Shown: one piece after another, positions 1 through 5,971 of the stretch | How the letters are laid out: each line of letters begins with the position of its first letter | Numbering within the stretch: position 1 is the first letter of the stretch | Assembly (NCBI GenBank): GCA_031264425.1 | Contig: JAISDY010000056.1 | Span: 1-6,061, forward strand | Source: Endomicrobium sp. | Lineage (GTDB): Bacteria; Elusimicrobiota; Endomicrobiia; Endomicrobiales; Endomicrobiaceae | Length of the DNA: 6,061 bases | Reading direction: 5' to 3' | Program-made: the position numbers and the translations under genes | Notes under the pieces: model-generated | Told to the model about the DNA's origin: nothing | What the model saw: the letters and a program-made list of their open reading frames with translations, nothing else | Databases searched by the model: none

Positions 1-1202
1 TTCAAAATTTTACAGATGTTGACGATAAGATTATAAAAAGATCTCTGGAAAGGAATATTAAGCCTAGCGAGCTTGCTCAGACTTACATAGACGATTATTT
101 TGCTCAAACAGATAAGTTAAATATTTTAAAAGCAGAAATTTATCCGAGAGTAACGCAAATGATACCTGAAATAATAAGTTTTGTAAAAGAGCTTATAGAT
201 AAAGGGTTTGCTTATGAAGCTGACGGCGACGTATATTTTTCAGTAGCTAAATTTAAAGATTATGGAAAACTTTCCAAGAAAAAGCTTGACGATTTGAAAG
301 CAGGCGCCAGAGTGGGAATTTGCAATGATAAAATTGCCGCATGCGATTTTGCTTTGTGGAAAAAGACAAAAGAAAACGAGCCTCAAGAAGCCTCTTGGGA
401 AAGCCCATGGGGAAAAGGGCGTCCGGGCTGGCATATAGAATGTTCCGTTATGTCGTCAACTTTGCTCGGAGACACCATAGACATACACGGAGGGGGGCAA
501 GATTTGATATTTCCGCACCACGAAAATGAAATTGCCCAAAGCGAAGCAAAAACCGGCAAACCTTTTGTTAAATATTGGATACATAACGGCTTTGTTACTG
601 TAAACAAAGAAAAGATGTCAAAATCTTTGAACAATTTTTTTACTTTAAAAGCCATATTTGAAAAATATGATCCTAGGGTTGTCCGCTATTACCTTTTAAC
701 ACAATACTATTCTAGCCCTTTGGATTTTTCAGACGCCGGGCTTGACACAGCAAAGAATACTTTGCAAGGAATGGACGACGCATACTTAAGACTTCTTTCT
801 TCTACTAAAGAATCAGCTAAAGAAATAACCGATAAGGATTTGCTGGATTTACAAGAAAGCTTTTTACAAGCGCTAGATGATGATTTTAACTCTGAAAAAG
901 CATTATCTTATCTTCATGAATTAAAGAATATAATATTAAAAGAACTGTTTACTGCAAAACCGCAAAGACTTGCGCAATTAAAAAAACTTTACGAAGATCT
1001 TGCTGAAACTTCTTTAGGAATTCTTTTGCCTAAAGAACAAAATAATAATGACGAGTTACAGAAACTTTTGGAAGACAGGAATGAAGCCAGAAAAAATAAA
1101 AATTGGTCGGAGTCAGACAGAATTAGAAACATCATAGATGAAAAAGGCTATAAAATAGTTGACAATAAAGACGGTTCATCAGTTCTTATGAAAAAGATCT
1201 AG
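1..1202 (+). CDS. cysS: Cysteinyl-tRNA synthetase, 5' end outside the window
   Basis: This class I aminoacyl-tRNA synthetase charges tRNA-Cys with cysteine in the cytoplasm. The frame is open from base 3 and ends at TAG 1200-1202, giving about 399 residues. The visible protein opens with NFTDVDDKIIKR, which aligns with E. coli CysRS near residue 66, so roughly 75 N-terminal residues, including the HIGH motif and the first zinc cysteine, are missing. Three of the four zinc ligands are visible: Cys in GWHIECS (441-443), and His and Glu in FPHHENE (516-518 and 528-530). The KMSKS loop is at 612-626. The C-terminal anticodon-binding part is complete, including the conserved EDRNEARKNKNWSESDRIR stretch. 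The Met at 159 is internal, not a start. Nothing suggests damage. The downstream hairpin at 1286-1316 may terminate it. Confidence 0.97.
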   Translation, partial: QNFTDVDDKIIKRSLERNIKPSELAQTYIDDYFAQTDKLNILKAEIYPRVTQMIPEIISFVKELIDKGFAYEADGDVYFSVAKFKDYGKLSKKKLDDLKAGARVGICNDKIAACDFALWKKTKENEPQEASWESPWGKGRPGWHIECSVMSSTLLGDTIDIHGGGQDLIFPHHENEIAQSEAKTGKPFVKYWIHNGFVTVNKEKMSKSLNNFFTLKAIFEKYDPRVVRYYLLTQYYSSPLDFSDAGLDTAKNTLQGMDDAYLRLLSSTKESAKEITDKDLLDLQESFLQALDDDFNSEKALSYLHELKNIILKELFTAKPQRLAQLKKLYEDLAETSLGILLPKEQNNNDELQKLLEDRNEARKNKNWSESDRIRNIIDEKGYKIVDNKDGSSVLMKKI

Positions 1203-1285
1203 GTTTTAACTCTACGCATCTTTGAACTATTAGAGGAATCTCTATGAATTCCCAACTCAGCAATATTGGCTTAGCCAAATCTATG

Positions 1286-1316
1286 AAATCCAAGACACTG
1301 TCTTGTATGGATTTTT
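1286..1316 (+). terminator. Possible Rho-independent terminator after cysS
   Basis: AAATCC (1286-1291) pairs with GGATTT (1309-1314). Inside it, CAAGACA (1291-1297) is a perfect inverted repeat of TGTCTTG (1299-1305), with a short bulge on the 3' side. The right arm runs into five T residues (1312-1316), as expected for termination of plus-strand transcription. The stem is AT-rich and interrupted, so efficiency is uncertain. Two smaller hairpins precede it: TAGAG/CTCTA (1231-1244) and TTGGC/GCCAA (1266-1278). On the minus strand the hairpin is not followed by a T run. Confidence 0.5.
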
Positions 1317-1349
1317 AGAAAAAAGGAATATTTTAAATTGGGCGCCTTC

Positions 1350-1597
1350 TTATATTTCCCAAACAGGTATGGAGATAATATCTTTGTGTTTGGCAGAGAT
1401 ATTGTTTTTTCATATAGGCAAACTATAGCGCCTGTACCTATTTTTTTCTTAAAAACAGATAGCGTTTTAAAACTCCTACGATCTTCAATATTTGGGTTTG
1501 CGGTTTTCTTAACTTCTATTGGATATAAAGTCATATCTTTTTCAATAATAAAATCAATTTCTTTTTGATCTGTATCGCGGTAAAAGAAAATATTCGG
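1350..1597 (-). pseudogene. C-terminal remnant of a DUF4143-family ATPase, truncated and frameshifted
   Basis: Read on the minus strand from 1597, the frame gives PNIFFYRDTDQKEIDFIIE, then LYPIEVKKTANPN, then FKKKIGTGAIVCLYEK. This is the nuclease-like C-terminal DUF4143 region found at the end of AAA-type ATPases of about 380-450 residues. Only ~80 residues remain: an in-frame TAA (1598-1600) lies directly upstream and no ATPase-domain sequence (P-loop) is found. Near the end the frame breaks. After SLPNTK the original frame runs on into unrelated residues, whereas a one-base shift near 1383 restores DIISIPVWEI and a stop at 1350-1352, which resembles the usual family ending. The break sits in a short A run. 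The fragment is therefore 5'-truncated and frameshifted. A minus-strand ORF from the ATG at 1534 is not a real gene. Family assignment rests on recalled consensus. Confidence 0.75.
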
Positions 1598-1606
1598 TTA
1601 ATTATA

Positions 1607-1616
1607 CATAGCTATG
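1607..1616. repeat. 10-bp palindrome at the predicted transcription start
   Basis: CATAGCTATG is a perfect palindrome lying about 3-12 bases downstream of the -10 box of the leftward promoter, a position where an operator could sit. It could equally be chance in AT-rich DNA. No second copy was found in the window. Confidence 0.3.
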
Positions 1617-1618
1617 CT

Positions 1619-1647
1619 ATTTTAAACGAAAGGAATATAGTTGTCAA
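1619..1647 (-). promoter_or_regulatory. Near-consensus sigma-70 promoter pointing left
   Basis: On the minus strand, a perfect -35 box TTGACA (1647-1642) is followed after exactly 17 bases by TAAAAT (1624-1619), five of six matches to the -10 consensus. Transcription would start near 1612, on the palindrome CATAGCTATG (1607-1616), and run into the DUF4143 remnant. A perfect TATAAT also lies at 1606-1601 but without a convincing -35 box. In AT-rich DNA chance -10 boxes are common, but the full -35 with ideal spacing is not. It may be the old promoter of the decayed gene, or may drive a short untranslated transcript. Confidence 0.55.
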
Positions 1648-1666
1648 GAATATTAACACATAATTT

Positions 1667-2755
1667 TTAATTTCGCTCTAAAGTTATAACCGCTATTTCG
1701 CTTGTGTTAAACAATCTCATAGGAGGTCCCCAGAGACGAGTTCCGGAAGTTATATACAGGTTGGAATTATTATTCTTGTACAATCCATAATTATACTTCA
1801 TAAAAAACTTACGCGCTATTTCAATCGGAGGGATTTGTCCGGCATGGGTATGTCCTGAAAGCTGTATTATGCCAATTCCTTGATCTGAAGAAATGTCAAA
1901 AGATTCCGGACGATGGCTTAAAAATAATATCGGATAACGCTTATCAACGTTTGACAGGGTTTTTGAAATATCTTCATTGCTTTGGTAATAAATATCGTCT
2001 ATACCGGCGACATTTATAATATAGCCAACAACTATATTTTCGTTTCTTAAAGATTTAAAGCCCAATTTTTCCGTCATTGGAAAAAATTTATCTGTTCCTA
2101 TGTAGAACTCGTGATTACCGGTAACTACAAAAACGCCGTACTTAGCTTTTAATTTGCCAAACCCATAATTAAGATACTCGTCATTTTTGTTTATGTCCAT
2201 ATCTATGACATCGCCCGTAATAACTATCATGTCAGGATTTAAAGCCATAACTTTATCAAAAATTTTGTTTATAACTTTTGAAGAAGAAAATTGATTAATG
2301 TGTACATCTGAAAGCTGCACAATTCTTAAAGAGTTTATCGGCAGATTTGGAACTTTCAAATTCACTTCTTTAACGTTTAGAATAAACGCAAAGTTTAACG
2401 AAGACCAAATCAAAGAGGCTATGCTTATAATTATTGTCACAAAAGTTGAGTAATACCTAAATTTTTTGATTTTAAATATGATGCGGTTGACTAAATTTAC
2501 AATATCGTTTATCAAAATAAAAGAAAAGAATATGCTCCATATGCCCATACAAATATAGCCGACCGGTCCTATAATTGACATAATGGAGAGTTTATGGCGG
2601 TTGTGTATAAATGACAAAACGCTTATAATGCCAAAAACAGAGAACATTGCGTATAAATAAATGCTGTGAGGGCGCCGAATGCCTAAGCCTGAAGTTATCC
2701 TCCAAGATATATAGATATACCCGAACAAATAAAGCAATGATATTAAAACGAACAT
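1667..2755 (-). CDS. Membrane-anchored calcineurin-like metallophosphoesterase (YkuE/YaeI type)
   Basis: This 362-residue protein has an N-terminal membrane region followed by a cytoplasmic- or periplasmic-facing phosphoesterase domain. Hydrophobic segments lie at about residues 1-17, 33-50, 58-82 and 103-125. The catalytic domain (from ~140) shows all the metal-binding motifs in order: LSDVH (148-152), GD in ITGDVID (181-182), GNHE (213-216), SHRPE (280-284) and GHTHAGQ (301-307). The ending [15 protein letters not shown] is typical of this subgroup. Family members cleave phosphodiester or phosphomonoester bonds using two metal ions; some act on lipid-linked substrates such as UDP-diacylglucosamine, but the substrate here cannot be read from sequence. 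The ATG at 2755-2753 has an AAGGAG Shine-Dalgarno and shares its A with the TAA of the DUF4416 gene, so the two are probably translationally coupled. No clear terminator follows. Confidence 0.92.
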   Translation of the reverse strand: MFVLISLLYLFGYIYISWRITSGLGIRRPHSIYLYAMFSVFGIISVLSFIHNRHKLSIMSIIGPVGYICMGIWSIFFSFILINDIVNLVNRIIFKIKKFRYYSTFVTIIISIASLIWSSLNFAFILNVKEVNLKVPNLPINSLRIVQLSDVHINQFSSSKVINKIFDKVMALNPDMIVITGDVIDMDINKNDEYLNYGFGKLKAKYGVFVVTGNHEFYIGTDKFFPMTEKLGFKSLRNENIVVGYIINVAGIDDIYYQSNEDISKTLSNVDKRYPILFLSHRPESFDISSDQGIGIIQLSGHTHAGQIPPIEIARKFFMKYNYGLYKNNNSNLYITSGTRLWGPPMRLFNTSEIAVITLERN

Positions 2756-3282
2756 TACTTTCTCCTTAATTTATTCATAAGAGCAGTTCTTGCTTTTAAA
2801 AGAAACTCAACGGCTATGGGAGACAAATAATCAGGATATGACCACGGAAGTTTTATATAATTGTTTTTTTGATATATCGTTGTAACTTCGCCGTATATTC
2901 CTTTTTTTAAATAAATTCTGTGGCTGTAGTCTTTAGTTGTGGCAAGTATTACATTTGCCGGGGTTATATAGCCCGGATCAATATTTATTTTTCTTTTATT
3001 ATCCATAGCAAAGGTATCTTCAATGGAGTTTGTAAAAACTTTTATATCAGCCAACTCCGCAGCGGAAACCAACTTTTCAAAAGAAATCCAAAAACGTTTT
3101 AAATTATCGCCCATTTCTGGATTATAATAGCTTGAAAAATCAAAAGGCATAACATCGCTTATTAAATCAATACTGCCTAATTTTTCTTTTAGCCTATCAA
3201 ATGATTTTTGTTTTATTTCTTCATCTGAAGAAATTATTCCGCAAAACAATTTTACCTGTTTAGGTTCTCCTATAGCGCCCAT
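2755..3282 (-). CDS. DUF4416 family protein
   Basis: This 175-residue soluble protein of unknown function matches what I recall of DUF4416. Visible landmarks are [13 protein letters not shown] (5-17), [14 protein letters not shown] (52-65), the TNSIED segment (84-89), a glycine-proline signature [20 protein letters not shown] (99-118), [14 protein letters not shown] (121-134) and LPWSYPDY (145-152). It has no signal peptide or membrane segment. The frame is open further upstream to an ATG at 3489, but I place the start at 3282-3280. There, GAGGAG lies four bases before the ATG and the conserved family sequence begins at once, whereas the upstream extension is unconserved and overlaps the divergent gene. 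The stop overlaps the phosphoesterase start by one base, implying a shared transcript. No activity is known to me for the family. Confidence 0.85.
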   Translation of the reverse strand: MGAIGEPKQVKLFCGIISSDEEIKQKSFDRLKEKLGSIDLISDVMPFDFSSYYNPEMGDNLKRFWISFEKLVSAAELADIKVFTNSIEDTFAMDNKRKINIDPGYITPANVILATTKDYSHRIYLKKGIYGEVTTIYQKNNYIKLPWSYPDYLSPIAVEFLLKARTALMNKLRRK

Positions 3283-3427
3283 CTTTCTCCTCTTTGAATT
3301 TCTTGCGGGTATATACTTGAGTTTACTACAAAAGTCTAAATTTGTAAAATCATTGCACAGAATGGGGTTTAGCAAATTTTTTCTGTTTAAATTTATATTA
3401 TGTAACAATTCTGCAGCAAGGATGCCA
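3283..3427. promoter_or_regulatory. Divergent intergenic region expected to hold two promoters
   Basis: These 145 bases separate the starts of the DUF4416 gene (-) and the exported-protein gene (+), so both must be transcribed from here. Leftward, TATATA (3310-3315) with a weak TTTAGA-like -35 about 19 bases upstream is the best candidate. Rightward, the AT-rich stretch around TATATTAT (3394-3401) may be a -10, but no good -35 sits at the right distance. Neither promoter is convincing on its own. No operator-like inverted repeat was recognised. Confidence 0.3.
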
Positions 3428-3907
3428 ATGAAAAAATCTTTTATTATTTTAATGTTTACGTTTTCTTTTACAATTTCAGCGTTCTGCACAAGAGATTTTA
3501 TTGAAGGAATTGACTATACGGTGGATTTTCATGAAAAATCTCCTGAAATGGCGGCAACACTCCATGTCATTTTTGCGGGAGTTGTTCCAGAACCCAGCGA
3601 GGCTGAAAAAATAGTTAAACAAGAGTTAAGAATATACGGTAACAATCTTATAGCAAGCAACAAAGTTATGCGCATAGAAAAAAAAGAAAAGCGCTATAAA
3701 AACATTATCGGTTCAGCATGGAAAACAGACATTACAGATCCCGCAAATCCAATAAAAATAAAATTCACTGAAGATCTTGCCGCTTATGTGTGGCTTGGCA
3801 AAACAAAAACTATCGTTCCATTTCCTGACTACATGACTTTCCTAAAGAAAGAACAAAAAGACTTCAAGAAAAAACAACAACTAAATAAATCAAAAGAAAA
3901 AGACTAA
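3428..3907 (+). CDS. Small predicted exported protein, function unknown
   Basis: This 159-residue protein is not one I recognise. It begins with a Lys-Lys N-terminus and a hydrophobic core (about residues 4-19, FIILMFTFSFTISAF), a typical Sec signal peptide. A cysteine at 20 follows SAF, which is a poor lipobox, so lipoprotein processing is possible but doubtful. The mature part (about 21-138) is mixed, with segments such as AATLHVIFAGVVPEPSEAEK and FTEDLAAYVWLGKTKTIVPF. The tail (139-159) is very lysine-rich and probably disordered. The start is set at 3428 because AAGGA lies five bases upstream and the signal peptide begins there. In-frame ATGs at 3317 and 3422 are also possible but lack a ribosome site or add non-conserved residues. 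It is divergent from the DUF4416-phosphoesterase pair and appears to be transcribed alone. Confidence 0.7.
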   Translation: MKKSFIILMFTFSFTISAFCTRDFIEGIDYTVDFHEKSPEMAATLHVIFAGVVPEPSEAEKIVKQELRIYGNNLIASNKVMRIEKKEKRYKNIIGSAWKTDITDPANPIKIKFTEDLAAYVWLGKTKTIVPFPDYMTFLKKEQKDFKKKQQLNKSKEKD

Positions 3908-4017
3908 GAAAAACTTTGCGTGTGACGCTTGCTTAGTAGAGACTATAACCTGCCGGCATAAACTGATGACAATAAACGCCCGAGTTTGTTGGGTAGATGA
4001 AAAACAAATGCCATCTA
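3904..4017. repeat. Cluster of inverted repeats between convergent genes
   Basis: The convergent gap holds several potential hairpins. CTAAG (3904-3908) pairs with CTTAG (3932-3936) around an inner GCGT/ACGC stem. TGCCGGCA (3951-3958) is a perfect palindrome. CCCGA/TTGGG (3979-3993, loop GTTTG) directly abuts TAGATG/CATCTA (3994-4017, 12-base loop). No stem is followed by a clean T run on either strand, so a bidirectional terminator is plausible but not proved. A structured RNA is the alternative. No reading frame here looks coding. Confidence 0.4.
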
Positions 4018-4060
4018 AATTAAAACATTCAGTCGCTATTTGTTTATTTTATGCGTATTC

Positions 4061-5326
4061 TTACTCATCTCTCATAGAACAAAACTCGCCGCACATTGTG
4101 CAAACGTCTTCTTGACGCGGAGGAAGTTTAGCTCTTTCTTTTGCAAACTTAATGGGATCAATGCAAAACTCTTTTTGTTTTTCCCAATTCCTTGCTTTAC
4201 GCCATTTAGACATTTCGTCGTCCCACTCTCTTGCGCCGCGAATTCCTTTTACAATATCTGCCGCATGTGCTGCAATTCTTGCGGCAATCACACCTTCATG
4301 GACATCTTGGACGTCAGGAAGCCTTAAATGTTCCGCTGGGGTAACATAGCAAATAAAATCTACGCCTTTGGCAGCAGCCAAAGCTCCGCCTATAGCGGAA
4401 GTTATGTGATCATATCCGGGAGCAATATCCGTTACGAGAGGTCCTAAAAAGTAAAGAGGAGCATTGTGTCCTAATCTTTTGGCAAGAGTTACATTAGCTT
4501 CAACTTGATCTAACGGAATATGTCCGGGACCCTCTATCATAGACTGCACATCCGCAGCTCTTGCTTTCAAAACAAGTTCTCCTAAAACCGAGAGTTCTGC
4601 AATTTGAGGACCGTCCGAGGCGTCAAAAAGACATCCGGGTCTAAATCCGTCGCCAAGACTTAAAGTTATGTCATACTTCCTTGCTATTTCTAAAAGTCTG
4701 TCATACTGCTCGTACAAGGGATTTTCTTTTCCTGTAGCGTTTATGGCTTTTACCAAAAAAGAGCCTCCTCTGCTTACGGTTCCGGCAAGACGACCTTGAC
4801 GATTTAATATCTCAACTGTTTCCTTATTTATACCGCAGTGCACCGTAATAAAATCAACACCCTGTTCGGCTTGCTCTTCTATAACGTCAAACAAGAGTTC
4901 GCCGTCAATCTGAGATATTTTTTTGCCTTTTGCCACAGTCCTACAAGCCGCTTCATAAATAGGCACTGTGCCCACTTGCACGGGACACGCCGCAAGTATT
5001 TCTTTTCTTGTTTGCGTTAAATTGCCGCCGGTGGATAAGTCCATAACCGCATCGGCGCCGGCTTTTACAGCAGTATCTAACTTTTGTAGTTCTTCAGCCA
5101 AATCTATATGATCTGGAGAAGTGCCTATATTAGCATTTACTTTGGTTTTAAGACCTGCTCCAACAGCTACAATTTTTTTAAGATCCCTATTAATATTTTT
5201 TGGAATAACTATTCTACATGTCGCAACGCCTTCTCTAACAAATTCTTCGCTCAAATTTTCTGTTTGAGCTGCTGCTTTAATCAAATCATTTGCTTTTTTA
5301 TTTTTTGCATCTTCTATAAGTGTCAT
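4061..5326 (-). CDS. thiC: Phosphomethylpyrimidine synthase ThiC, short form
   Basis: ThiC is a cytoplasmic radical-SAM enzyme that rearranges aminoimidazole ribotide into HMP-phosphate, the pyrimidine precursor of thiamin. The 421-residue protein is the short bacterial/archaeal form, lacking the N-terminal extension of the ~630-residue E. coli enzyme. Landmarks are NANIGTS (64-70), SRGGS (185-189), SLGDGFRPG (223-231), EGPGHIPL (265-272) and YVTPAEHL (327-334). The 4Fe-4S cysteines are C409, C412 and C416, spaced CX2CX3C rather than the CX2CX4C of the long form, and the protein ends five residues later. The start is set at the ATG 5326-5324, preceded by GAGGG with a 7-base gap; an in-frame ATG at 5350 has no ribosome site. 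It lies 120 bases after thiD2 on the same strand, probably co-transcribed. No TPP riboswitch consensus is visible in that gap. Confidence 0.97.
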   Translation of the reverse strand: MTLIEDAKNKKANDLIKAAAQTENLSEEFVREGVATCRIVIPKNINRDLKKIVAVGAGLKTKVNANIGTSPDHIDLAEELQKLDTAVKAGADAVMDLSTGGNLTQTRKEILAACPVQVGTVPIYEAACRTVAKGKKISQIDGELLFDVIEEQAEQGVDFITVHCGINKETVEILNRQGRLAGTVSRGGSFLVKAINATGKENPLYEQYDRLLEIARKYDITLSLGDGFRPGCLFDASDGPQIAELSVLGELVLKARAADVQSMIEGPGHIPLDQVEANVTLAKRLGHNAPLYFLGPLVTDIAPGYDHITSAIGGALAAAKGVDFICYVTPAEHLRLPDVQDVHEGVIAARIAAHAADIVKGIRGAREWDDEMSKWRKARNWEKQKEFCIDPIKFAKERAKLPPRQEDVCTMCGEFCSMRDE

Positions 5327-5333
5327 TTTGTTT

Positions 5334-5338
5334 CCCTC
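5334..5338 (-). promoter_or_regulatory. Shine-Dalgarno sequence that fixes the thiC start
   Basis: GAGGG on the minus strand, seven bases upstream of the ATG at 5326, decides between this start and the in-frame ATG at 5350, which has no ribosome site. It lies inside the longer reading frame, so an annotation using the longest ORF would add eight spurious residues to ThiC. Confidence 0.7.
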
Positions 5339-5446
5339 ATTTTGAAACATATTTTTGATTTTAGATTCTCCAGTAGTCAGCCTTAATTATTAACAAAACA
5401 TTTTTTAAGTTCTACAGATATGCCTTTTCCTTTAAAGCCAAAGACT

Positions 5447-5971
5447 TTATTTATTCATTATTTTTATCAAGAAATTTTTATATTTCATATAGACCTTTTT
5501 TTCTGTTGTGTAAGTTAAATATCTTTGTTTTTTGAAATCTGCAGACGTTTCGGGAACAAAGACTTTTGAATATTCTTCTAAAACTCTTAAAGATTCTTCC
5601 GCTCGTTTAAAGTTGGCAATTATTACGGCTGGCAATTCTTTTGCTGTTGTCTCTAGTATTTGCCTGCCTGAATCTTCAATAGAATCTCTTTCTTTTATAA
5701 GTTCGCCGTATTTATTTCTTAAAATTTTATCAATGCCGTGGCGTATGGAGCGAATATCTTTATAAAGAATCTTATCGTCAAGAATAAAACGCAAGCTGTC
5801 TTCAACAACTCTTAAGCCTTCGCGGCAACGATTTAAGTTTGCGTCTATTATTCTAAAAATAGATTTCTTACTGTTATTTTTTTTTAGTTTTTTATCCCAA
5901 GACACTACACCTTTCTTTACACTGCAAAAATTTGAAGTGTGCAAAATATTCTTTTTATTTTTTAGCGCCAT
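5447..5971 (-). CDS. thiD2: Stand-alone ThiD2-type HMP-phosphate kinase
   Basis: ThiD2 phosphorylates HMP-phosphate to HMP-diphosphate in thiamin synthesis and replaces ThiD. The family was described as small (~130 residues), often fused to the N-terminus of ThiE, and strictly monofunctional, not accepting free HMP. Here the 174-residue protein carries the domain from about residue 37 to 160: RIIDANLNRCREGLRVVED (40-58), RDSIEDSG (95-102), then a second, similar helical motif ANFKRAEESLRVLEEY (119-134) and QRYLTYTTEK (149-158). This matches the N-terminal part of cyanobacterial-type ThiE; no ThiE barrel follows, so it is free-standing. The first 36 residues are lysine-rich and unmatched. The chosen ATG has GGAAAG just upstream, but a GTG at codon 23 also has a fair ribosome site. 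It overlaps the upstream gene by 17 bases and sits before thiC, which makes its substrate. Confidence 0.85.
   Translation of the reverse strand: MALKNKKNILHTSNFCSVKKGVVSWDKKLKKNNSKKSIFRIIDANLNRCREGLRVVEDSLRFILDDKILYKDIRSIRHGIDKILRNKYGELIKERDSIEDSGRQILETTAKELPAVIIANFKRAEESLRVLEEYSKVFVPETSADFKKQRYLTYTTEKKVYMKYKNFLIKIMNK

Noticed and set aside
1338..1568. Plus-strand 76-codon frame over the DUF4143 remnant
   Set aside because: It is the antisense shadow of the recognisable minus-strand remnant and has no family resemblance.
3283..3489. Upstream extension of the DUF4416 frame to the ATG at 3489
   Set aside because: It is not like the family, overlaps the divergent exported-protein gene, and a strong Shine-Dalgarno sits before the ATG at 3282.
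3945..4013. Minus-strand 23-codon frame starting MAFVFHLPNK
   Set aside because: It has no ribosome site, a stop directly before the ATG, and overlaps the hairpin cluster; most likely chance.
5382..5446. Minus-strand stretch reading VFGFKGKGISVELKK between thiD2 and thiC, considered as a decayed thiS or thiE
   Set aside because: It has no start codon, is only about 20 codons long, and shows no ThiS Gly-Gly end or ThiE motif.
5327..5446. TPP riboswitch upstream of thiC
   Set aside because: CTGACT and CTGGAGA are present, but the conserved CUGAGA and ACCUGA cores and their pairing partners are not.
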